From assembly GCA_950097015.1 (NCBI GenBank), contig CATNEN010000005.1, positions 3,959,501 to 4,023,500 on the forward strand: a stretch of 64,000 bases of DNA, written 5' to 3'. The notes beneath the pieces are model-generated. The model was given only the letters and a program-made list of their open reading frames with translations. It had not been told where the DNA came from and searched no databases. Source of the DNA: Macrostomum hystrix (taxonomy: Eukaryota; Platyhelminthes; Macrostomidae). The position numbers and the translations under genes were made by a program. This document shows, in pieces, positions 43,963 through 55,900 of this stretch (positions are counted from its first letter, which is position 1; each line of letters opens with the position of its first letter).

Positions 43963-46900
43963 CTGTCAATGGGGACGATGGTTGTAAATAATGCACTGTT
44001 GAGGCGGTGATTACTGTAGCTTGTTTGCGATGACTGCATTGTGATAAATCATGTATTAAACAATGATATTTAAAGTGAATGACTGTACATCTGGGCCAGC
44101 TTTCTCGTATGCTACTTGAATTAGCCATGTTTGTTTTATTCATATCTTGAAATCTTTAAATGGCATTTAAATGAGATTGAATAAGATTTTGCAGGTCTTA
44201 TTCATATGGTCCTATATGCACAATGAATTCGCAACAAAGAACTAATAAAGAAGCATCCGCTGAATATAAAGTACGAGCGAATATATTAGTAGACATAAGT
44301 AGTATGCAACGTAGGAAATTCTAAAGCGAACATAAATTGGATTCAACTAATTATTTTCCAAAGAAAGCTGCTGCATTGTACGAGCATAAAAATATTAATT
44401 CGTTCCTAAATATCTGGACCACAGTGACGTCATCCAAGCTTGTGTAAAATAACAAAATAACTTTTTTACATTTTGAAACTTCATTAGCACACGGATATAC
44501 GAGTATTAGACTTGATAAGTTTCTTGGGTATAATATATGCACAAAAATTTACATTTTCGCGTTCAACAACATTTTTGGTGTGAAAAAACATATTTAACGG
44601 ATCAACCGATTATTCAAAACTATATCATGCTTTGGTGTTCGATAGTGTAAGAGAGTGTTTAGGTACAGTAGTCGATAAAATGCAGTGTCTTCTTATTGTT
44701 TAAGTCGAGAAATGGTAAATTTTTTACATTTTTTATGACATTTTTTATCTAAGTTAATTTTTTACCGAAGTTAAATTTTCATGAAGTCATAATAGTAATA
44801 ATAATTGATGAAACCTGCCCAACTGGGCCAGATGTGCAGCTATTGCGCGGTGCATCTGAAGTCTGCGTACGGCTGTTCAGTCCATGGACTTGGGGGACGC
44901 CAAACCCACCCTCAATTACTCCAGCTGATGAACTGAAGCTATATGTAGAGTTAAGTGTCTTGCTAAAGGACAAAAATTGTCCTAATGTGACCTCCAAGTC
45001 CTGAGTTCGACGCTCTAACCACTCGGCTATATGCATTCTGCTTCGTTTCAAAGCCTTGACTTTGTACCTAGCTAGTCTTCGTGACAACGGTGCTTCAATG
45101 TGCACCAAATGTGAATTGCAAGAGGAAAATTGCGTTCTGCACCTCGAAATAAACGTGATGCGCTTCATTTCAAATCAATACAAACCTTCCTTGCAACTAT
45201 CGAATAAAATTTGTTAACATTAAAGAGAAAATACAGAACAGAAGCTAAATGTTATAAAGTATAAAAGTGCGAAAATAACGATTGAGCACAGCGAAATATG
45301 ACAGCGATTTGATGCAGAAGACGCTAATTTTTTAATCGGAGATAAAACTTACCGTCTGCAAAAGAAAAACGAACGTTGTTTCATGGAAAGAAAGTTTTTA
45401 GCGCGAGTTAAATAGTTCTCTGCAGTATTTCTGCTACGTTTTAGGGCACTTTCTCTACTTTAAGTAATACTAGTTTACGAATGCAAGAAAATTAATTATA
45501 GTATGGATTTAGTCACGACAGCACTTCAAAGGTACAGCGCAGGTAAAGTAAAAAATGAAACAGTGCAAAATGCTCATCGTTTTATTTACTGTTTTTAATT
45601 TTCTGTGGGTCGAGCAAGTATAAACTAACTAGACTATGTAAGCGAGGCATAGTTTACATATAATTTATTCTCGTATTTACACTCATTTAAACTAATTAAA
45701 ACTTGTACTTGTACTTCTAATTTATACTTATAGTTCCTAATTTTCGCGATTGAAAAATAACAGTTTCTCACCTGCTCCTCCGTCAGTTTAGTATCGAACA
45801 CCTTGACGGCCTTATCATCGTCTAGAAATAGTTCGCGAACTTTGCCAGTGCGCGTCTCGGGCAGACCGATGTCGTCTGGCTGAATTGACCCGCTGCGCAT
45901 TCGGCTCTGTCGCTGCCTCGCCGAGTCGTCATCCTCGGCTGGCGTCTCCGTCTCGCTGCCGGACGATGTTTCGCTTTCAGCTTCGGTTGATTCTTCCACA
46001 GATGAACTGCTCACTTCGTCCGATTCAGTATCAGTTTTGCTTGAGACGCTGGCGACGTCAGATAGCTGAGGAGTTGTGGTTGTGCCGCTTGCCGTGTTTG
46101 ACGGCTTGTCGGCCACGCTCGCACCCCCGATTGTTGAGGTTGTAGCTTCGGTGGTAGTTGTGGTGGCAGCTCCACCTTTTAGGGAAGCTTCACCGCCTGC
46201 TGTAGCGGTGGTGGCAGCGGTGGGAGCGGCTGCGGCGGCTTCTGAACGGCCAGCAGACGATGGCTGAGAATCTTCGTGCTTCGATTCGTCGCTGCTGTCA
46301 CCCTCTTCTTGAATGGCTGCGAGCAGAGTGTACCTGTTGTTCTCCCTCGTGAACCACGTGCTGCCGGGGAATTTATGGGTCACATTTCGCTGCAGATCTT
46401 CGACTTCCACCTGGAGAAGAGAGCAAAGAGTGCAAAGTTTCACGACTAATGTCATTCGTTTCGTTTTACTCGCCGAAGGTTTCAGCCGAAGGACCTCGGC
46501 ACAATTCGAATCTATCCCCTACTAGCTTACATGCGACAATAGCCAGTTGTCCTGCTCGTACTGCGCATCTGTCCACAGACGTATTTTACTGATTGCGCCA
46601 AGGTCCGGCGAGCTTATCAAGAATTCGTCAGTTCTAAAATAAATAATTTCGATGGTGAAGGAGAAGTTTAGCTTGAGCTTAGTTGATAAGTTACATTGAG
46701 AAAAAAAATTATTAAGTTTGTTCCTACCGGCCACTCTGAAACTTATCGCCTCGCTCATTTTTAAACGTCCTGACGTCTGTTTCGCCTAGATCTCCGCACA
46801 GAGTGATTGACACTGCGGCGTGTGTACCAGCGTTTTCAACCGAATCCGTCACAAATCGCAGCTTGTAGTCACAGAGACCTGTTTAACAACAGGGTTGTGA

Positions 46901-49900
46901 AAATTTAGGGCAGGTGTTTCGGGGCCGGGATTTTGGGGCAGGGTTTGTGAGGCAGGGATTTTGGGGCATGGGTTGTGAGGCAGGGGTATTGGGGCAGGGG
47001 TTGTGAGGCAGGGGTTTTGGGGCAGGGGTTGTGAGACAGGGGTTTTTGGGAAGGGGTTGTGAGACAGGGGTTTTGGGGCAGGGGTTGTGAGAAAGGGGGT
47101 TTTGGGGCAGGGGTTGTGAGGCAGGGGTTTTGGGGCAGGGGTTGTGAGGCAGGGGTTGTGAGGCAGGGGTTTTGGGGCAGGGGTTGTGAGACAGGGGTTT
47201 TGGGGCAGGGGTTGTGAGACAGGGGTTTTGGGGCAGGGGTTGTGAGACAGGGGTTTTGGGGCAGGGGTTGTGAGGTAGGGGTTTTGGGGCAGGGGTTGTG
47301 AGGCAGAGTTATTTGACATTGGATCGTAAAGCTGCAACTGGGGAGCTCGGGGTTGTGGAATCGCGTTTGTGATTCTGGATTGTTTTTGTTAGGACTTGCT
47401 GTAATTATTGGGCTACGATGCTAAATAATTAAGGCTACCTACCCTTCTCCTGAGCGGCCTGTTTCTCCTTCTGTTCCTGCTCAATTCGAAGCTCCCTCTC
47501 TTCCTGTTCCTCTTTCTCGCGTCTAAGCTGCTCCTCGCGCTGTCGTTGAGCTTTCTCTTCATCGCGCTTTCTGGCTGCTTCCTCCTCGTCACGCTTTCTG
47601 GCCTCCTCTTCCAGCTGTTTCCATCTCTGATCCTCAGCTTCCTCAGCTTCATCTTCTTCATCGCTAAGTAACGTCGGCTTCTTCTCCTGGCTAGCAGCTG
47701 CTTTCGATGTCGTTGCTTCTGCTTCGTCCTCGGAACCTGTATTAAGTGATAACATTTAGCTAAAGGTTTTTTTGAATTTTTTGTCGAAATCCTTGGTGGG
47801 ATTTTTCCGAGAAACTGCAAGCACCCACCCCACGCCAATGACCCACCCCACGCCAATCACCCACCCACGCTATTCTGCACCCACCCACGCCCAGCATCCA
47901 CCCAACGTAAAGCACCCTCCTCACTTCAAGAACCCACCTCAGTCTAATCACCCACCGCATTCCAAGCCAAACACACACCCGCACCAAGCACCCACCCCAC
48001 ACCTCGAAGCATCGCGGTTGGTATGTGCAAAACAAGATTTATTGATTTGAGCATACCAGAGTCGGACTCCTCAGAGAAGCTGGAAGCTTTCATTTCCTTT
48101 TTCTCGCCCGCACTTTTGTTGCGCCTGTTTTCGTCATCTGAAACAAAATTTGTCAAGTTGTCAAGTTCAGTAAATTTGTTTTTTTAATGATCGATTCAAA
48201 GGGTGCTAAAAACGATAGTCGTCGTAATCACCTGAATCATTATCGAAAGAACTGTTGCTACTAAAAGAACCGCGCCTCTTGATTTCGTCTGAAAAATGCG
48301 ATTGTTTGTAGCAAGTGAAAAATTGCCTTAGCGTAAAAAACGAATTTGTCTTGGCGTAAAGCTTGCAAGAAATCAATATTTACCTTTGCGGGTATCTCCA
48401 CTGTTGGAATTCTTCTGTGGTGACTCTTCTGCAAGAGGACATGTGGGTTTGCGTATAGGTCATACTTAGAGGTTATAATGCAGGTATTATTTTTGTACCA
48501 TAGAAATTTAGGCCAAAGCCTCATTTCCTGCGCGAGGGACGGGGTATCGGGGCGTTGGGCGTCGCCCCACCCATGACCATAGACGATTTGTTTTTCGAGA
48601 GAATCTTATTAGTTGCTCTGTAGAAAATAGGAAGTACGAGTTTTTGCTGGGGGTCTGCGCAACGATAAGAAATTCTGGGCAGATTATAGCTCGTATATCC
48701 TATGTGAGTGCGTGTTTGCGTATTGTACCCGTGTGTGCTCAGGAGTCAGCCTCCTTACTGGCTGCGGTTCTGATCTGCCACAAAACAATCTACCAGTGCC
48801 CACATACATTTTTATGGTATTTTAATCGAAAGAAACTGCAATCAGCAATATTGTGAAGACAGCAATCAAGTGAAGTGAAATTACCAATATCGGGTGCATC
48901 ATGCACTGAAACTTCAGGGTCCTTAATGCGCTGCTGCTGTTGGTGATCTTTCTGTTGTGGCTGTTGTTCTGTGAACAAGTAAACAAATGAAAATGGAAAG
49001 TTCTGGTAATAAAAATATTCACGATAACAGTGAAACAATTAAAACAAATTTGTGTACAATAGCAACGTGCTTCAAAGTACAAAGTATTCCGCGTGAAGTT
49101 TTAGTGAAGCCTTAAAAAGTATACACCGTTTATTACAATTGATACTTTTAACTGTAAATAAATAAAATCAAATATTTTTACAAGATAGGTGATTTCGCTT
49201 AGATATTATAAACAAATTTACTAGGGAAAGATTTAGATAGCATTAGTTACTTAGAAACACTAGTGAAAAACAGGTCCTTTAAAGAGATCAATGTGTACAT
49301 ATTATTCAATATGTACATTACTCGCATTATTTTTCATGCAACTGAAGGCTGCGTACGGCTGTTCTGTCCATGGACTGGTGGGACGCCACACCCACCCACA
49401 ATTACCCCGACTATTGCTGGCACCCATATACAGATTGCAGCTTTTGGAGTCGAAGTCTCCAAAGTCGTGAGTTCTACACTCAAACACCAAAAAAAATAAA
49501 CGGATCAAGATCGATAAACTATTTTAAACTACATCTAAAACTTAAGGGCCAGATGTACAGCTTCCGACAGCTGTTCAGTCCATGGACTGGGGAAAACAGT
49601 CCCCAGTTACTCTAATTTCAATTTTACAGCTGGGTGAACTAGAGCAGTATTGATGGAAATTTTATTCCTCAAATTTTCTTTAGAAATATTAGAATACATT
49701 CTGAACAATAACTTTTCCGTGATTAAAGAGAACGTGCTTGGTAGTGTTTAGTGCGCCATAGAAGACCACTACATAGAAGTTTATTACAGTATTCTACTAC
49801 TATAGGCTACCTTCACTTGCACCGTATAGCACAGCCTTGGCAGCGGCAATGTCGCTTTCAAAATCATCGCCACCTTCTTCATCCTCATTGTCTGTGTCGA

Positions 49901-52900
49901 ACTTCGGCCGGGGAACTTTCGTTGGTTTCACAATTGGAGTGCACGAAATTAATGCTTTTTATGATAATTTCCTCGTTAAGTTTGTTAATTTTGAAATAAT
50001 TTGCAGATTAATTAAGTAGTTTATTATACCGTCATCGACCAAAATACGAGCGTAGTAGTTATTTTCATTTTTGAACAAATCTAATTAATTAACCATTGGT
50101 TGTGAAAAATTACAACGAAAGTTTTGTTAGCCGTCTAAAATTTTGTCACTGCAAAAAAAGTTTTTTAAAACGATCACTGTTAGATATTTCAGATTAAAAT
50201 GTTTAACTAAAACATGTTTTCTATTAGAAATTTAGTTATAAAAATACAGATTTCTTATAGTAAGCAACTTTCGGTTTAAAAAATCCGGAAATTTCGTTTA
50301 TTTTAAACAATTATTGCGTGACAAAAATACAACAAATATTTCTTAAACTCTATATGGATTTTTTGTAATCAATAATCAATAATCGTAATCAAATTAATAA
50401 AACAAATAATTGTTTACTCACCAGGAGTATCGTGTTCCGGCGAGCCCTCGATCTTGAAGTTGACAACTTCTTCATCTTCCTCCTCGGACTCTTGGGAGCG
50501 GTTGCCTTCGCTGGAGACTCGCTGAAAAAATGCAGACGTGGAGTTTTTACGGAATTAAGTAATGTCATTGAATTCCGATTAACTAGGTCTGTGCGTAGTT
50601 AAAAAGATAAATTCTACCCACTTTTCGTCTATGTTGCGCCTCGTCGTCAGATTCGTTATCCGATTTGGCAGCTAAAATAGAAAAATAATGATAAGGCAAT
50701 TCGACCAGGTAAAAACTAAATTATGTTCATGCAGATTTAAAAAATAAATTAATTACAAGCTGCACAACGCTCTTGTCGACTCTTTTGCAGCCATCGATCG
50801 AAGTGGAACACCCAGCGTTTGCCGTCTTGCTGCTCAACTGTGACGGTATCAACGTACCAACCAGTCGAGATGCCACCTTCCACCAGAAGTCTGTCAATGG
50901 TTTAATTGATGGGATCAATTAATCTATGATGAAGTGGGAAGCTCAGATGATAATTTAAAATTAGCGTTTAAATATCTGCCACCCCGTTCCAGGCACCCAC
51001 CCGTCTCTAAGCATCCACCCCACTCCAAGCACCCACCCCACTCCAAGAACCAACCTCTAAAAAAATAATGTTTATGTTAGTAAGAGGGCTGTGGATACCC
51101 ATCACACACTCAAACAGGATGTACATCTGCCCTGACTTTCTTATCATCACTCTCACTGTGCCTTGGAAGTTAGCTCTGGAGGGCCTAAATTGCACAAGCG
51201 GTGTCTCCGCTGTTGCGCCTCAAATAAATGTAGCCTTGCCGCGGAATCGAGCTCTGGCTAGGCGCAAGCGCGATAGACCGATCGTGCAACCACCCCTTGC
51301 CGCGCAACCACCCCACGCCGAGCAACCACCCAACGCCGAGCAAACACACCATGCCGAGCAACCACCCCACGCCGAGCAACCACCCCACGCCGAGCAACCA
51401 CCCCACGCCGAGCAAACACCCCACGCCGAGCAAACACCACGCGCCGAGCAAACACCACGCGCCGAGCAACGACCCCACGCTGAGCAACCACCCCACCCCA
51501 CGCCGAGCCACCACCCCACGCCGAGGAACCACCTCATGCCGAGCAACCACCCCACGCCCAGCTTTTTCGTCTCGAAGTTGCTTTTTTACTCACTCGGCAT
51601 CCTTCAAATCTCCCAGCTCTTTGTCGGCGAGCACTTTGAATTTGTTAATCTGGCCTCGATCGAAAAGATTGACTCCATCGCTGTCCTGTTGCGATTCTTT
51701 GTCCAATGACAGCGGCTTCGAAGTGTCCAGATTGCCAGCTAGGCGGAGGGTGACGCGGCCGTCTGTTTTGGCACCCATTCTGTCGCCAGTTTTCACAGTA
51801 ATCGAATAGGTTCGCTCCTCCGCATTTTCAGTTGAATCTTCTTTGCCTTCCGGTACTGCAAAACCCAAAAATTGTTCAACAACTAAGTTTTTTTAGCATG
51901 TTTTATATCATTAAAACGACTGTCTAACAGAGAAGTTAGAAGGCTAACATGTAACACACGTTTAACAGATGACAGACGTGTCTAACAGGTGACACCTGGG
52001 ACAAACGCACTCTCGCTTTAATTTCAAGTTACTAACCAACTGGCAGCGTCTCGGACGAGTTCCTCTCGATCCAACGGTCAGCTTGGAAGCGCCACTGCTT
52101 GTCGCCGTGAGCAACTGTTACAGACTGCGGCAGCCAGCTGCTTGTCAGTCCACCACCTTCCGTCTGGAGTCTGTAATCAGGTTTGGAGTTTTTTAATGAA
52201 AGCTTCACCATTAGGGGCGGATAGCTCAGTCAGTAAGGTGTCGGACTCTGGATCAGATGGTCCTGGGTTCGACTCCCGACCTAGTCTAGAACTATTCGTG
52301 CAGCCTTTGGCAAGCTGCTTTGCCCTGATGTGCACACAGTCTACTCAGCTGCAATTGAGTACCGACATTTCGTCGGGTAATAACTATTCCGGCTGGCGTG
52401 GAATAAAGCAGTTTTGTGCGGCAATTCTGTGGGGTTTGGATGCTGCCGATATGTTTGGAAAAATAAATTCCATTGCTGACACGCGGCTGTCAACCGGTGT
52501 CCGAGAGAGCCGGGGAGTACAATAGGTGTGCAGTCCCCACCTGCTAGTGTGCCTGACACACAACACCTGCACTGGCCCTTGGGTCTAGTGTCAATTATTA
52601 TTATTATTATTATTCACCATTAGAGTTAACAAATTTATAAAAATAATCAACTCACTCAATCGCTTTTATGTCGCCCAGATTGGCGCCAAAATTCACGCTA
52701 AACTCATCCGTTTGGCCGCATTCGAAGCAATCAATGCGATCGTTTCTCAGCTCGAATCGCTCTGATTTACGATTCTGGCCAATCAGAGTGGCGAATACTC
52801 GAGCATCTGTTCCGGCCGATCGCTGATCCGAGGTGCGAATCGTCACCTTGTAGACGCTCTCTTCGTTTGACTTGTCATTGGCATCTTCTGTAATAAAAAA

Positions 52901-55900
52901 TTGACCTGTCAGATAGAAGGACTGACCTGATAGAGAACTGTTACAGAGAGAGAGGAACTGTTAGACAAGGGGAGTGGAACTGTTAGACAGAGGGGAACTG
53001 TTAGACAGAGGGGAACTGTTAGACAGAGGGGAACTGTTAGACACAGGGGAACTGTTAGACAGAGGGGAACTGTTAGACAGAGGGGAACTGTTAGACACAG
53101 GGGAACTGTTAGACAGAGGGGAACTGTTAGACAGAGGGGAACTGTTAGACAGAGGGGAACTGTTAGACAGAGGGGAACTGTTAGACACAGGGGAACTGTT
53201 AGACAGAGGGGAACTGTTAGACAGAGGGGAACTGTTAGACACAGGGGAACTGTTAGACACAGGGGAACTGTTAGACTGAGGGAGAGTCACTGTTAGACAG
53301 AATGAGAGGAACTGTTAGACAGAAAGAGAGGAACTGTTAGACAGAAAGAGAGGAACTGTTAGACAGAAAGAGAGGAACTGTTAGACAGAAAGAGAGGAAC
53401 TGTTAGACAGAAAGAGAGGAACTGTTAGACAGAAAGAGAGGAACTGTTAGACAGAAAGAGAGGAACTGTTAGACAGAAAGAAAGGAACTGTTAGACAGAA
53501 AGAGAGGAACTGTTAGACAGAAAGAGAGGAACTGTTAGACAGAAAGAGAGGAACTGTTAGACAGAAAGAGAGGGAACTGTTAGACAGAAAGAGAGGAACT
53601 GTTAGACAGAAAGAGAGGAACTGTTAGACAGAAAGAGAGGAACTGTTAGACAGAAAGAGAGGAACTGTTAGACAGAAAGAGAGGAACTGTTAGACAGAAA
53701 GAAAGGAACTGTTAGACAGAAAGAGAGGAACTGTTAGACAGAATGAGAGGAACTGTTAGACAGAAAGAGAGGAACTTTCCGACAATGAGAAAGAGAGAGA
53801 GAGAGTCACTTGTTAAACCGAACAGAAGTCTTTCTAACCTGCACTCAACGTGTCAGACGAGTCCTTTTCAATCCATCGTCCTGCTGGAAACAACCACTGA
53901 CGGTCGCCGCGTTTTACCGTGACTGACTCCGGCAACCAGCTGGTGTTGAAACCGCCTTCTCTAAGGTAGAGCCTACAGTTTTTTAATGAAAATTTTTGAT
54001 AGATATGTATGTTACTACTTGAGTCTGCAACACTCTGAGGGATCGCAATGTGACGTCACTCCAATCGCAACATGACGTCACTCCAATCGCAATATGACGT
54101 CACTCCAATCGCAACATGACGTCACTCCAATCGCAACATGACGTCACTCCAATCGCAACATGACGTCACTCCAATCGCAACGTTACGTCACTCGAATCAC
54201 AACATGACGTCACTCTAATCGCAATTACAGAATTACTCTAAACGAAATTAGCATCTAAATCAAAGAATTTCACTCACTTAACGGCGGTAATTTCTCCCAG
54301 ATTTTTTCCAGCATCCACGCTGAAATGATCAGAGTTGCCGCGCTCAAAGAGATCCTTTCCGTCTTTGCCTTCTAGCGACAATTTCTCCGAGGTGGCATCG
54401 GTGCCAACTAGCTGAATAAGTACTTTTCCGTCGGTTCCAGACCCAAGTTTGTCGCTAGTTTGCACCGTCACTTCATATTCGCCGTCACTCGAAGCTTTCT
54501 TGCCGCGACTTTGACTGCTGCTGGCGCCGCTGCTGGCACTGCTGCTTCTGGTCCTAGAGGATCCGTCTTTGTCTGCAGAGCATTGTGAACAAGAAATCAT
54601 ACAGATGTCATCGTGTGGCCTCGACCATACTTGACTAATAATTGGAGTAACATAATGCTTTTTCTGCAGCCTTTGAGTAGCAAGGGCATCTTTGATGTTT
54701 GGTCTGTTTGTGCGCACAGAGGCCGTTAACGAGAAGGCTCTAAGAAGTGTCGCACGCACAACAAACAAAACAAACAACTTTGATGTTACGAAAACCGCGG
54801 CTCAACTAACGGGGGACAAAAAAGACTTTTAGATATTGCTTCTGCTGCTGCAATTGAATGCTCTCTTGATCAGCTTTCGAGCTTTTTGCCTTCAACAGCT
54901 CCCTGCAGCCCTTGCCTATGGGCCTATCCAGCAATCAGGCCTAGATAGCTGCGTCACACTGGAGAGGACTCGAAACGAGGTCACATAAGCTACGCAGGCA
55001 ACCGGGTTGAGAATAAGAGAATATGAGAACGAGAACAGGAATAGCAATGGCAATATTCGTTTGTATTTGCAAAAGCCATCTGGGCAAATTAGACAGCAAA
55101 TGGGCTGGCTGATATGCTGCCAGTGTCATGTATGCTGTCATAGATCAGGTTAAGTTGAGGAACACGAGCTTCATCAGTGTTGGGACTAACAATGATTAAT
55201 TAGGTTTCTCCTAGAAGATGTTCCAAAATATTCTGTAATTTTTTTAACTATTTTCTTGCATATGAGAAATTAAATTGTGTAGTTTGATTTTATATTGAAC
55301 TGACGTATTTGCTTGCAAACCAGTGGTTTATAGGGCATGGAATTTATGACAGAGAAGTCGGGAGTTCGAATCTAAGCCTAATAAATAATTTTGTGCTACC
55401 TTAATTGAGCAAGGCATCTCCAAAATAACTGCTTTCATCCTTATTTTGAACCGCATTCTAAATAACAGAATGGTGTATGGATATATTTAAAGTAACAGTC
55501 ACCATAGATCTGAAAATTCTATACTGGGGGGTGAGTGGCAGAGAGGTCAAACGCCTTTGTGTCTCGCACCAAGGTCCCTGAGCTCGATTCCGCGGCGAGG
55601 CCACATTCATTTGTGGCGCAGCCGCAGAGAAGGCTTTGGGGCTTGTGGTGCAATTAACTCTCCAACCTCCAAGGCACAGTGAAGTATTCACTGCCTGACG
55701 ATGAGAAAGTCAGGGCAGATGTACACACGCTAACAATGTGCGTGTGTGTTTGGGAGTCATAAAAATTTCCAGAATTGCCTCCTCGCTGGCTGCGTGTCTA
55801 TTGTCACCAAATGATGTGCCAGTGTTCACAGGTTCATGCAATTACTATTATAACTATTATTGGAAGTTAACTCACCAGAACCCTGTTCGTCGTCTTTCTG

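Noticed and set aside
52215-52290. Genuine tRNA gene
   Set aside because: A and B boxes are present, but the fold continues into a SINE body with an ATT tail and target duplication, so it is a SINE head. The same holds for the tRNA-like starts of families A and C.
52961-53290. Asn-Ser-Ser-Pro and Glu-Leu-Leu-Asp repeat peptides
   Set aside because: The 18-bp array read in frame. It lies in an intron between two confirmed PLAT exons.
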